From NCBI RefSeq assembly GCF_001306115.1, contig NZ_LGCL01000040.1, positions 164,461 to 228,460 of the forward strand: a stretch of 64,000 bases of DNA. Direction: 5' to 3'. A model generated the notes under the pieces. That model saw nothing but the letters and a program-made list of their open reading frames with translations, ran no database searches and was not told the DNA's origin. Source of the stretch: Ornatilinea apprima (GTDB lineage: Bacteria > Chloroflexota > Anaerolineae > Anaerolineales > Anaerolineaceae). A program made the position numbers and the translations under genes. Below are positions 35,191 to 42,774 of this stretch, in pieces (the stretch's first letter is position 1; each line of letters begins with the position of its first letter).

Positions 35191-35240
35191 TGGCTCTCTG
35201 AGCATGAGACAAATAAGAAAGATGTGTGCTCAGAGAGCCA
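35191..35240 (-). promoter_or_regulatory. strong intercistronic hairpin (14-bp perfect stem)
   Basis: TGGCTCTCTGAGCA pairs perfectly with 35227-35240, loop 22 bases. It lies between the binding-protein and ATPase genes without a strong T tract. Such structures often stabilise the upstream mRNA and lower downstream expression, so that the binding protein is in excess. Confidence 0.65.
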
Positions 35241-35248
35241 GGGTTTGC

Positions 35249-35280
35249 CTTCTACCTGGCTGTTTCCAACCAGGTAGAGG
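35249..35280 (-). promoter_or_regulatory. second intercistronic hairpin
   Basis: A 9-bp perfect stem (TCTACCTGG / CCAGGTAGA) with a ten-base loop, nine bases after the stop of the binding-protein gene. With the hairpin at 35191-35240 it forms a tandem 3' structure after the lipoprotein message. Confidence 0.6.
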
Positions 35281-35288
35281 AAGACAGT

Positions 35289-36545
35289 TTACTCACCCAT
35301 TGCACTGGTCAGCGCTTCAGGGGCTGCCTGGTGATAGACCATGTCCCAGGCTTCCAAGACGTTCTCGGGGGTTACCGGCAAGGCGCTCAAGGCAACATAG
35401 GCGGGAGCGGGTTTGCCGAGCAGACCATAACCAGCCAGGATCGCTTCGGTTACACCCTGATCGAAGGGACGCTGCGCGCCCAGGCCTTTGACGGGGCCGC
35501 CGCTGGCGATATCCACCGCCACATTCAGACCCAGATCGATGGTGGTGATGACCAGATCTTCACGACCCATGGCGCGCGAGGCAGCCAGAATACCTTCGGC
35601 TGGCACATCCCACACACCCCAAATACCAGCCAGATCAGCATATTTGGTCAGCATGGCTGAGGCGGCTTTTTCACCGTCGCCGGCGAAATCGGGGCCTGCA
35701 ATCCCTTGTTCAACTACGATCTCGATTTCCGGGTAATTCTCTTCAATGGTTTTCTTGAAGGCTTCATAGCGCTGGCGGGTTACAAAGAAGTCAGCTTCGT
35801 GGTATACGATACCAATTTTGCCCTTGCCCCCGATGTATTTTGCCATCAGGTGCGCGGAAGCCACGCCGTTGCCGTAGTTATCTGCAGAAACCACACTGAC
35901 GTAATCTTCCCCTTGAACTAAGTCGGCAGCCACGTTATCCATGAACACCAATTGCACGCCTTGTTCAGCGGCCTGCAGGTAGGCGTTTGAGGTCGCTACC
36001 GGGTCCGTGGGGATGGAGACGATGATGTCGGGTTGTTTGGCTAAAACGGTTTCCAGGTCGGCCACCTGCTTTTCGGTTTTGAAACCAGCATCGGTAACGG
36101 CCACGACTTCGATACCCATTTTCTCGAACTGGTATTTGAGGCCCTCGATCTGGGCGTTGGACCAGTCGTTGCCGGCATAGTGGAGCACAATGGCGGCAGT
36201 GGCATTCATGTCTTTAATCTGAGCCAGTTCTTCGTCTGTCAGGGTGATTTCGCTGGCAGCCGTGGGGGTTTCTCCATTCGGGCCGGTAGAGAACACCTGG
36301 CCTTCGAGGCTCGCCAAAGCGGCTTCAAAATCGACCGCGGGGGCGGCTTCTTCGGCCGCAGGCTCGGCGGCAGCCGGGACTGCGGTGGGTTCCACAGCGG
36401 CGGGGGCTTCGGTTGGCGCGGCAGCGGCATCACCAGCCGGTTCAGCTGGCGCGTTGGATACGGCCGGCTGGCTGCTGCAGCCCGTCAGTACCAGGCTGCT
36501 GATCAAAAGTAGACCGATGACAATTTGCAAGACTTTCGTTTTCAT
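35289..36545 (-). CDS. sugar-binding lipoprotein of the CUT2 importer (RbsB/Peripla_BP_4 type)
   Basis: 418 residues. The signal peptide ends in lipobox L-T-G-C (Cys23). A long Ala/Pro/Glu/Thr tether reaches about residue 75, then a type I periplasmic binding fold follows (N-A-T-A-A-I-V-L-H-Y-A-G near 113, V-V-S-A-D-N-Y-G-N-G near 237, I-T-T-I-D-L-G near 340). It catches a monosaccharide or small glycoside and hands it to the RbsC-like permease. It sits third in the GH35 operon, flanked on both sides by stable hairpins, which suggests separate processing of its message. The tether is much longer than in free periplasmic RbsB, consistent with a cell-surface lipoprotein. Confidence 0.9.
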   Translation of the reverse strand: MKTKVLQIVIGLLLISSLVLTGCSSQPAVSNAPAEPAGDAAAAPTEAPAAVEPTAVPAAAEPAAEEAAPAVDFEAALASLEGQVFSTGPNGETPTAASEITLTDEELAQIKDMNATAAIVLHYAGNDWSNAQIEGLKYQFEKMGIEVVAVTDAGFKTEKQVADLETVLAKQPDIIVSIPTDPVATSNAYLQAAEQGVQLVFMDNVAADLVQGEDYVSVVSADNYGNGVASAHLMAKYIGGKGKIGIVYHEADFFVTRQRYEAFKKTIEENYPEIEIVVEQGIAGPDFAGDGEKAASAMLTKYADLAGIWGVWDVPAEGILAASRAMGREDLVITTIDLGLNVAVDIASGGPVKGLGAQRPFDQGVTEAILAGYGLLGKPAPAYVALSALPVTPENVLEAWDMVYHQAAPEALTSAMGE

Positions 36546-36624
36546 ACCTTTTTCTCCTCTTATTTTTTGTAAGTGGTTTTTACCACATTACTTCTAGAAA
36601 GATTGACGAGATTGGCATTTCTGG

Positions 36625-36670
36625 GCTGGAGTGGAATTTGCCTGACGTTCGGGTGTTGTTCCACTCCAGC
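36625..36670 (-). promoter_or_regulatory. strong hairpin before the binding-protein gene
   Basis: A 12-bp perfect stem (GCTGGAGTGGAA / TTCCACTCCAGC) with a 22-base loop, 75 bases after the stop of the unknown protein and 80 bases before the lipoprotein ATG. There is no T tract, so it is more likely a processing or 5' stabilising element than a terminator. Confidence 0.6.
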
Positions 36671-36744
36671 TAGATCCTGTATATCGCTTGCAGCTTTCTG
36701 AATGTCTCATTGAACCGGCTTGTTTCCGGATCTGGCCGGGCAAT

Positions 36745-37551
36745 TTATCCCAGAAGTTTTGCCAGCGATTTCGGCATCGGGTCCACCAGCAGGTTGCCTT
36801 TGAGGGCGGCTGCTTTCAACGCTGCCAGTTTTTCATCGGAGGCAATGAATGCTTTTGCATCCGCCAGGTCGATGAAGACGCCCAGCGAGCAGGTGGAGTA
36901 GGTCTTGCTGACCCAATCGACGATCTCTTCCGCGCAGGCTTTCATGCCTTTGGTGTTTGTTAACTCGGTCGGGTCGAGGGTGGTGAGGTTGGTGATCCTT
37001 TTCTGATCATCAAAACTCATCACCAGGCTGCCCCAAAGGTCATCACCGTCGAAAACCGCCAGGACCATCGAAGTATTCACTGATACAAAATTCTCGACCG
37101 CGGTCTGCACGTCTTCGTATTTCGCTCCGAATTTCCACTGTAAACCAAGGTTCGTGCGCGCCGAGCCTGGATAGGTAACGATGCCATCCGGGTACGCGTC
37201 CAGCAGAGCGAACATGCGGTGCACATACACGTCCAGGTCTTCGGTGGCGCTCCAGGCGTCCTGTACCTGGTAAAAGTAGCGGTCAGCCGCGTTGCGTTCC
37301 ACCACAAAGACAAAATCTGCCAGGCCAGGGTTGTCTTCATAGACTTTTTTAGCGACCATTTGGGGATCATCCACTCTTGTAACGCTTTTAACAATTTCTG
37401 CGCGCTCGGAATGAACAAATTTCAACAGTTCGCCATTCTCATGGATGAGGACGATGCGGCGCTTGCCTTTGGCAGATTGGAGCAGTAAAGCCTGCATATT
37501 CCGCCAGTGGTTGACATCAATATTTGCCATCAATGGGTTTTCATGTAACAT
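36745..37551 (-). CDS. unknown soluble protein in the GH35 sugar operon
   Basis: 268 residues, soluble, no signal peptide, no motif I recognise. It alternates helices and strands. Notable segments are FVFVVERNAADRYF near 83-96, a central M-V-L-A-V-F-D-G-D-D-L-W-G-S-L-V stretch near 170-185, and a C-terminal helix pair rich in Ala/Lys. GGAGG lies nine bases before the ATG at 37551, which fixes that start (another ATG is at 37530). It lies 18 bases after the GH35 gene and 200 bases before the binding-protein gene, so it is expressed with sugar import and beta-galactoside cleavage. It could be a sugar-phosphate enzyme, an isomerase-like protein or a regulator; I cannot tell which. Confidence 0.6.
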   Translation of the reverse strand: MLHENPLMANIDVNHWRNMQALLLQSAKGKRRIVLIHENGELLKFVHSERAEIVKSVTRVDDPQMVAKKVYEDNPGLADFVFVVERNAADRYFYQVQDAWSATEDLDVYVHRMFALLDAYPDGIVTYPGSARTNLGLQWKFGAKYEDVQTAVENFVSVNTSMVLAVFDGDDLWGSLVMSFDDQKRITNLTTLDPTELTNTKGMKACAEEIVDWVSKTYSTCSLGVFIDLADAKAFIASDEKLAALKAAALKGNLLVDPMPKSLAKLLG

Positions 37552-37569
37552 GGTCTGTTTCCTCCAATC

Positions 37570-39690
37570 TTAAAGACTGCACTCGTAGATCTTGATCGTG
37601 TAGGGAGGAATCTCATCGCTCCACGAATTTCCATCCACACCCACTGGCTGCTCGGCCCAAATCTCTTTGACCGCTTTGACAGCCATGTTCAGGCCCACTT
37701 TTGCTGAAATCGCATCGGCGGTTGGGTTGGCCACAAACACTACCAGGCTCTGGTCGCTGTCGGCGCTGCGGTGCACAACCACGTCCAGGCGACTGTCGCT
37801 CTTGTTGGCCTTAATGACACTCTGCGCTTCAAAGATGGCTGCCAATACCGCGTTGGGATCGGATGTGTCTGTCAGGTGAATAAATTCTCCGCCGCCCACT
37901 ACATAAGCTTTGCCAATTTCGCCGTTTTTGGCGGTCACTGACCGGACAGAGGCGGCATTGAGTTCTTTCAGAATGGTCTCGTCTGCAAACATCTTCTCGT
38001 CCAGCGTGGGGATGCGCGGGCCGAGGACCACTCTTCCACCGGCTTTCACAAAGGCGACCAGCTTGCGCTGCAGTTCGCTGTTCATGAATTCAAAGGAACT
38101 GATCATGATCGTGTTGTATTTTTGCATGCGCTCGAGCGGCAAAGCTGTATCGCCCAGCAGGAACTGGTAACCCGTGTCGGTCAACCCGTTATAGAACTTC
38201 ATAAACCACTTGGATTTCTCCATCTGCACCGGTTCAGCAAAGCCCAGGGGTTTTTCTGACACGCTCATAAAGTTGGGGTATTCCGAGAAGCCCATCAGCG
38301 GCTCCAGGAAATCACCCGGGAAGGACACCAGCACGCTGGCGGCTTCGAGGCGGTCATAGTCGCGGTTGGCCATCAGCAAAACATCGACCTTGCGCTCCAT
38401 CTCGGGGAAGCGGTGTTGGTTAGCCATGCGGTTGACGTGCCGGTGAACTTCGTAGTTCGCTTCGCGGATGCGCCCGTCCAGGCGAACTGGTGAGGCCAGC
38501 CAGCGATTGCGTTCCACGATCATGTAGCGGCTGTAGCCTTTAATACCGTGCATGAGGGCCGCTTTGGTTACAAACTCTTCATCTTCTGATCCGCCCGGGT
38601 TGAGGTACCAGGGCCACACACCGGCGATAAATTCGGGAATGAAGGGGTATCGGCTGGTGCCGACCACATAAGAGACCACAGTTTTGACATGATCGTAAAG
38701 TTCTTTGCGGGAGTAGATATCGAAACCGACAAAGTCCAGTTTCTCTTCCAGCGCCAACAGGTTGAAGGGAGTGGTGATTCCGCTCACCGACCCACCGGGG
38801 CCAAGCGGGTGCGGATAGTTGTGGAAGAGAGGGATATCTTGCAGGCCGCGCTCGCGCAGCATTTTGCCCAGGCGGTCCATCGAATCCACAAGGTAGCGTT
38901 CGCGGTACTCAATCCAATCGGTGTAGAAAGGAATGTCTTCTTTTTTATCTCCGTTGAACCGGCGCGGGGCGTCAACTTCGTCAAACGAGGTGAACTTGCT
39001 GCGGTAGACGCTGTTTAACTTCTCGACTGTTTCATATTTTTTGGCCAGGAAGGCGCGGTATCCCTTGATCGCTGATGGGCTGAAATCGCACTCGTATGGG
39101 TTGATATGGAAGAAGAAGGCCATTTCATTATCGACCTGGCAAGCTACCAGATTGCCTTTGGGGTAGGCATGTTTGGCCAGGATGGCACAAATCGCGTCGT
39201 ACCAGAGGGCCGTTTCTTCAAAGAATTTATCGGAAGTGTAGCTGATGGCCGGGATGGGGCGCGGGACCTGGGTAAGCACAGCCTTGGATCCCTGAGAGGT
39301 CAGCGCCTGCATTTCAGGATCATCCAGAATGCGCACCGGGTAGCCAAACCAGGTCAATTCCGAGTTGATTTGGGGGCCTGGCCGGACGATGGTGTACAGA
39401 CCTTTTTCCTCACACAATGTCAGAAAGGCGTCGATATCATTGCTGGGGTTGATCTGCCCAAAGTCGAATTCACCGCGTTTGATTTCATGGGCTTCCCAAG
39501 GAATATAAGTCTCGACAACTTTGAACCCCATTCCAATGACTTTGTCCAGAATATCACTCCATTTATCGCGGTCCAGCCGCCAGTAGTGGACGGCGCCGCC
39601 ATAAACGGATTTTACTTCTCCATTAATCAAAAACTTGTGGTTGCCCACCTTCAAAGCTTGTGGCAGACGATCATCGGCGCTTGAAGACAT
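37570..39690 (-). CDS. GH35 family beta-galactosidase
   Basis: 706 residues. The TIM barrel occupies about 20-360, with the GH35 start pattern (LINGEVKSVYGGAVHYWR near 21-38; W-E-A-H-E near 65-69; IVRPGPQINSE near 101-111). The acid/base is Glu189 in CQVDNEM and the nucleophile is Glu353 in FIPEFIAG. The rest is a glutamine-amidotransferase-like/trimerisation domain (about 430-590) and a C-terminal beta domain. There is no signal peptide, so it acts on imported beta-galactosides in the cytoplasm. An AGGAGGT site directly before the ATG is nearly ideal. It is first in the operon with an unknown protein and a CUT2 importer, and divergent from the response regulator and ABC-histidine kinase pair. 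Confidence 0.87.
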   Translation of the reverse strand: MSSSADDRLPQALKVGNHKFLINGEVKSVYGGAVHYWRLDRDKWSDILDKVIGMGFKVVETYIPWEAHEIKRGEFDFGQINPSNDIDAFLTLCEEKGLYTIVRPGPQINSELTWFGYPVRILDDPEMQALTSQGSKAVLTQVPRPIPAISYTSDKFFEETALWYDAICAILAKHAYPKGNLVACQVDNEMAFFFHINPYECDFSPSAIKGYRAFLAKKYETVEKLNSVYRSKFTSFDEVDAPRRFNGDKKEDIPFYTDWIEYRERYLVDSMDRLGKMLRERGLQDIPLFHNYPHPLGPGGSVSGITTPFNLLALEEKLDFVGFDIYSRKELYDHVKTVVSYVVGTSRYPFIPEFIAGVWPWYLNPGGSEDEEFVTKAALMHGIKGYSRYMIVERNRWLASPVRLDGRIREANYEVHRHVNRMANQHRFPEMERKVDVLLMANRDYDRLEAASVLVSFPGDFLEPLMGFSEYPNFMSVSEKPLGFAEPVQMEKSKWFMKFYNGLTDTGYQFLLGDTALPLERMQKYNTIMISSFEFMNSELQRKLVAFVKAGGRVVLGPRIPTLDEKMFADETILKELNAASVRSVTAKNGEIGKAYVVGGGEFIHLTDTSDPNAVLAAIFEAQSVIKANKSDSRLDVVVHRSADSDQSLVVFVANPTADAISAKVGLNMAVKAVKEIWAEQPVGVDGNSWSDEIPPYTIKIYECSL

Positions 39691-40029
39691 AAAAGACCTC
39701 CTAAAGATTTTTTTCGATTCAATACGGTATTGCAGAAGGCATGATCAAGAATCTGATTGTTAAGCGCTCCTTTCTCGACGGTTCTCCAGCCGAATGACCG
39801 ATCAACAGTAGAAATTTGGTTCATAGACGCGCTGAATACACCGCCCGGGAATCTGGTTTTCTCCGGTCGAAAACGAAACATTAATATTTGGTTAATGGAG
39901 ATTTATGGAATTAATATAACAATCCGATTCAGCTTGAGAAATAGCTGTTTTCCCTTTTCTGAATGGGAGAAATCCCCTATTTCGATGGGGAAAGGTAGGG
40001 GGGTGTAATCGCCTTTCCAAGATGGTAAA
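39691..40029. other. divergent control region between GH35 operon and the two-component genes
   Basis: 339 bases without a gene, AT-rich in the middle. A candidate plus-strand promoter is TTGGTT (39889-39894) with TAATAT about 18 bp later; no convincing minus-strand promoter is seen. Near the response-regulator start lie overlapping palindromes (see 39965-40018). This is the natural place for the response regulator to act on both transcription units. Confidence 0.45.
39965..40018. promoter_or_regulatory. overlapping palindromes upstream of the response regulator
   Basis: Three inverted repeats follow one another: GGGA-N4-TCCC (39965-39976), TCCCC-N9-GGGGA (39973-39991) and GGAAAGG...CCTTTCC (39989-40018). 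The last ends 11 bases before the ATG. They could be operator sites for autoregulation or alternative leader hairpins that expose or hide the ribosome site. Confidence 0.5.
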
Positions 40030-41106
40030 ATGTACCCAATGAAGAAAATCCGCGTTCTAATTGCTGACGATCATGACCTGATCCGCAAAGGTATCCGCGG
40101 TGTGTTAGAGGAATTTCAAGACTTTGAGATTGTGGGGGAAGCTGGCGATGGTCCGACGCTGTTTCAACTAATTCCTCGAACGCGGCCAGATTGTGTTTTA
40201 ATCGATGTGGCCATGCCCGATTTTGAGCCCATATCGGCCATTCAGAAAATTCACCAGGAATTTCCCGAAATCCGGCTGCTGGTCGTCAGCGCGTATGACG
40301 ACAATATTTATGTGCAGGGACTGCTTGCAGCAGGGGTTAGCGGTTATCACCTCAAAGGACAATCATTGAACGATCTTGTTTTAGCCATCCGGCGAATATT
40401 GCGGGGGGAAAGATGGCTTTCAGGCCCACTGGTCGAGAAATTGATCGACCAAAGGGTATCAAAATCTTCCCATAACCGGTTAACGGAGCGGCAGACCGAA
40501 TTGCTATCCTTGCTGCAGCAAGGGTTGGACAACAAGTCTATCGCTCAACAATTGCAAATCAGTGTGAAAACGGTTGAAAACAGCCTGACACGCTTGTATT
40601 TTGTTTTGAATGTTCAGAGCCGCCTGGAAGCTGTCAGGTATGCCAACGAACATCCGGATTTATTCCCATCCCATTCAAACATTGAAACACAAAAAACTGT
40701 TGTACCCGAGTTAGCCCCACCCATGCCATCCACCAGTTCTTCTATATCTATTTTGCTCATTGATGATAACAATCATTATCGGAATCAGTTTTGTAAAACT
40801 GTGAAGATTGCAAATCCACATGCGGTGGTATTTGAAGCAGACAATATTGAATCGGCTGTGGATTTGGTTCAAAACCGCGATATCCAGCTGGCTTTTGTGG
40901 ATATGATCCTCGGTAGAGAAAGCGGCATTATCTGCACCCAGCGGATCAAAGAGATCTCTCCACAATCGCGGATTATCCTGATGAGCGCGTATCCTGACCG
41001 GGAATTTCGTCGCCAGGGGTTGGCGGCCGGGGCGTTGGTGTTTGTGGATAAAAAAGATATTGATCTATCCACACTGCGCCAGATCATCCAAGACGTGAAT
41101 CCATAA
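40030..41106 (+). CDS. response regulator with receiver - LuxR HTH - receiver architecture
   Basis: 358 residues. The first receiver (about 5-125) has the acidic pair Asp13-Asp14, phospho-acceptor Asp59, Ser88 and Lys109. The NarL/LuxR-type helix-turn-helix follows at about 150-205 (LTERQTELLSLLQQGLDNKS, then I-S-V-K-T-V-E-N-S). After a Pro/Ser-rich linker a second complete receiver (about 238-356) has Asp245-Asp246, acceptor Asp291, Ser319 and Lys341. Typical NarL proteins have about 210 residues and only the first receiver. Both receivers look active, so output may depend on two phosphorylation events. It lies nine bases before the ABC-histidine kinase gene, its obvious partner. An ATG at 40039 is an alternative start. 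Confidence 0.88.
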   Translation: MYPMKKIRVLIADDHDLIRKGIRGVLEEFQDFEIVGEAGDGPTLFQLIPRTRPDCVLIDVAMPDFEPISAIQKIHQEFPEIRLLVVSAYDDNIYVQGLLAAGVSGYHLKGQSLNDLVLAIRRILRGERWLSGPLVEKLIDQRVSKSSHNRLTERQTELLSLLQQGLDNKSIAQQLQISVKTVENSLTRLYFVLNVQSRLEAVRYANEHPDLFPSHSNIETQKTVVPELAPPMPSTSSSISILLIDDNNHYRNQFCKTVKIANPHAVVFEADNIESAVDLVQNRDIQLAFVDMILGRESGIICTQRIKEISPQSRIILMSAYPDREFRRQGLAAGALVFVDKKDIDLSTLRQIIQDVNP

Positions 41107-41115
41107 TTCTGACCT

Positions 41116-42711
41116 ATGCAACCGCTTCTCTCTGTTGACCGGCTGTCCAAATCATTTAATACACTGCCTGTGATTCAAAACGTCAGTTTTGATTTGTATC
41201 CAGGGCAGGTCTTGGGTATTGCCGGAACAAGCGGCTCGGGGAAAACGACACTGGCAAATTTGCTTTCCGGGATCGAAGTTCCCAACGAAGGACACATGAT
41301 TTTTGATGGCCAGCGCTGCGCCTGGCCGTTCATTGCCCAAAAGCTCGGAATTGAAGTCATTCACCAGATTCCGCAGCTGGTGAATGATATGGATATTTGC
41401 GGCAACATCTTCATGGGGAACGAGATTAGCTTGCCCATTTGGAGAGGTACCAGGCTGATCCTACCTCAAAAACGGATGGATGAAATCGCCGCGAAGCTGC
41501 TTGCGGACCTTGGAATTCAATTCCCAACCATGCGGCTGAAAGTAAAAAATTTGACCGGCGAGCAGCGTCAAATGGTTGCGGTTGCGCGGGCGCTGGTGAA
41601 ACCAGCTAAAATGGTGATCGTCGATGACGCCTCGGCGTTGCTTACCTATCCAAATCAGCAGAAAATTCTCAATCTGATCCAGCAGTGGCAAAAAAAGGGA
41701 GTGGCGGTTATTTTTTTCAGCAATCACCTGGACCATCTTTTTGCGGTTACCGATGAAATTTTGGTCATACGTGACAGCCAGAAAGTGGCGCATTTTCATA
41801 CCGATGAAACCAACCGGGAAGAGGTGGTGGCGGCATTGGTTGGGACAAAAGATCACCAGCAGATTACCCCCTTTATTTGGGCTTTGGATAATTATTATCG
41901 CGCGCGTGAGCGAGCCGAGGAATTGAAGCAAAACCAGATATTGCTGGAACGAGACCTCGCGGCGCAGGACAGCCTCAACAAACAATTAATCAACCAGCTA
42001 AACAATCAAGTGATTGCGTTGGATAAGTCCAACCAGGCGCTGCAAGACGCGCACCGGCGGTTGCTCAAAGCCAGGGAGCAAGACCTGAAGCGGTTAGCGC
42101 GGGAGCTGCACGACCAGTCCATTCAGGATTTATTGTCGATTAACCATGAAATTGAGGTGTTTGATAATACCAGGGAAGTGGATCTTGAAGTCTCCGATTT
42201 TCTAACGGAGATGCGGCAGAATATTCGCAGCATCATTGAGGAATTGCGCAACACCTGTGGCAGCCTGCGGCCTCCCACTATCGATAGTTTGGGTGTGGGC
42301 GCGGCTATTATTTCTTTTGCCAATGATTGGGAAGCCAAAACAGGCATACACATCAGCGTGGATATTGACCCTCAACTCATTCGCCTGCCCGAAGCCACCG
42401 AACTCTCACTTTACCGCATCGTTCAAGAAGTTTTACGCAATGTTCGCAAGCATTCCAAAGCAACCGAGGTGTTGATTCAGCTCAAGCATACTTCGCCCAG
42501 ATCCATTCTTCTCACCGTCAGTGACAATGGGGTAGGGCTGCCCAAAGATTTTGATCTCTCCATGTTGGCTGGGAAAGGCCATTTTGGATTATTGGGTATC
42601 AGTGAGCGCGTCGCGCTGTTGGGGGGCAACCTGAGCTTCCATAACAATCTGGATGGCGGTCTGTTCCTGCAGGCCGAGATTCCACATCCCCGCGTGAGCA
42701 AAGCGGAATAA
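41116..42711 (+). CDS. fusion of RbsA-like ABC ATPase with NarL-type histidine kinase
   Basis: 531 residues in one unbroken frame. Residues 1-243 form an ABC nucleotide-binding domain: Walker A GTSGSGKTT (37-45), Q-loop Gln84, signature LTGEQRQ (146-152), Walker B VIVDD (168-171, with Asp instead of the usual catalytic Glu) and switch His204. The layout, including the I-F-M-G-N-E segment after the Q-loop, is that of sugar-importer ATPases such as RbsA. A charged coiled coil (258-326) leads to HisKA_3 with RELHDQ (phospho-acceptor His332), then HATPase_c with N-box QEVLRNVRKHS (Asn442), G1 DNGVGL (470) and G2 GKGHFGLLG (487). There is no membrane segment or classical sensor domain, so the ABC domain is the likely input, either nucleotide state or contact with a permease. 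Confidence 0.9.
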   Translation: MQPLLSVDRLSKSFNTLPVIQNVSFDLYPGQVLGIAGTSGSGKTTLANLLSGIEVPNEGHMIFDGQRCAWPFIAQKLGIEVIHQIPQLVNDMDICGNIFMGNEISLPIWRGTRLILPQKRMDEIAAKLLADLGIQFPTMRLKVKNLTGEQRQMVAVARALVKPAKMVIVDDASALLTYPNQQKILNLIQQWQKKGVAVIFFSNHLDHLFAVTDEILVIRDSQKVAHFHTDETNREEVVAALVGTKDHQQITPFIWALDNYYRARERAEELKQNQILLERDLAAQDSLNKQLINQLNNQVIALDKSNQALQDAHRRLLKAREQDLKRLARELHDQSIQDLLSINHEIEVFDNTREVDLEVSDFLTEMRQNIRSIIEELRNTCGSLRPPTIDSLGVGAAIISFANDWEAKTGIHISVDIDPQLIRLPEATELSLYRIVQEVLRNVRKHSKATEVLIQLKHTSPRSILLTVSDNGVGLPKDFDLSMLAGKGHFGLLGISERVALLGGNLSFHNNLDGGLFLQAEIPHPRVSKAE

Positions 42712-42712
42712 G

Positions 42713-42756
42713 AAAGCCGTTTCGCGCTGGTTTTGCAGGCTGCGAAACGGCTTTTT
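42713..42756. terminator. bidirectional terminator between the kinase gene and the flavoprotein gene
   Basis: A 13-bp stem (AAAGCCGTTTCGC / GCGAAACGGCTTT) directly after the kinase stop, ending in TTTTT on the plus strand. The mirrored A-rich side gives T residues on the minus strand, so it can stop both convergent genes. Confidence 0.88.
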
Positions 42757-42774
42757 CAAATCGTGTATGTATTC

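Noticed and set aside
41116..42711. Two separate genes joined by an assembly error
   Set aside because: The frame is continuous, the linker is a regular coiled coil typical before HisKA_3, there is no internal ribosome site with start at the junction, and the response regulator partner is adjacent.
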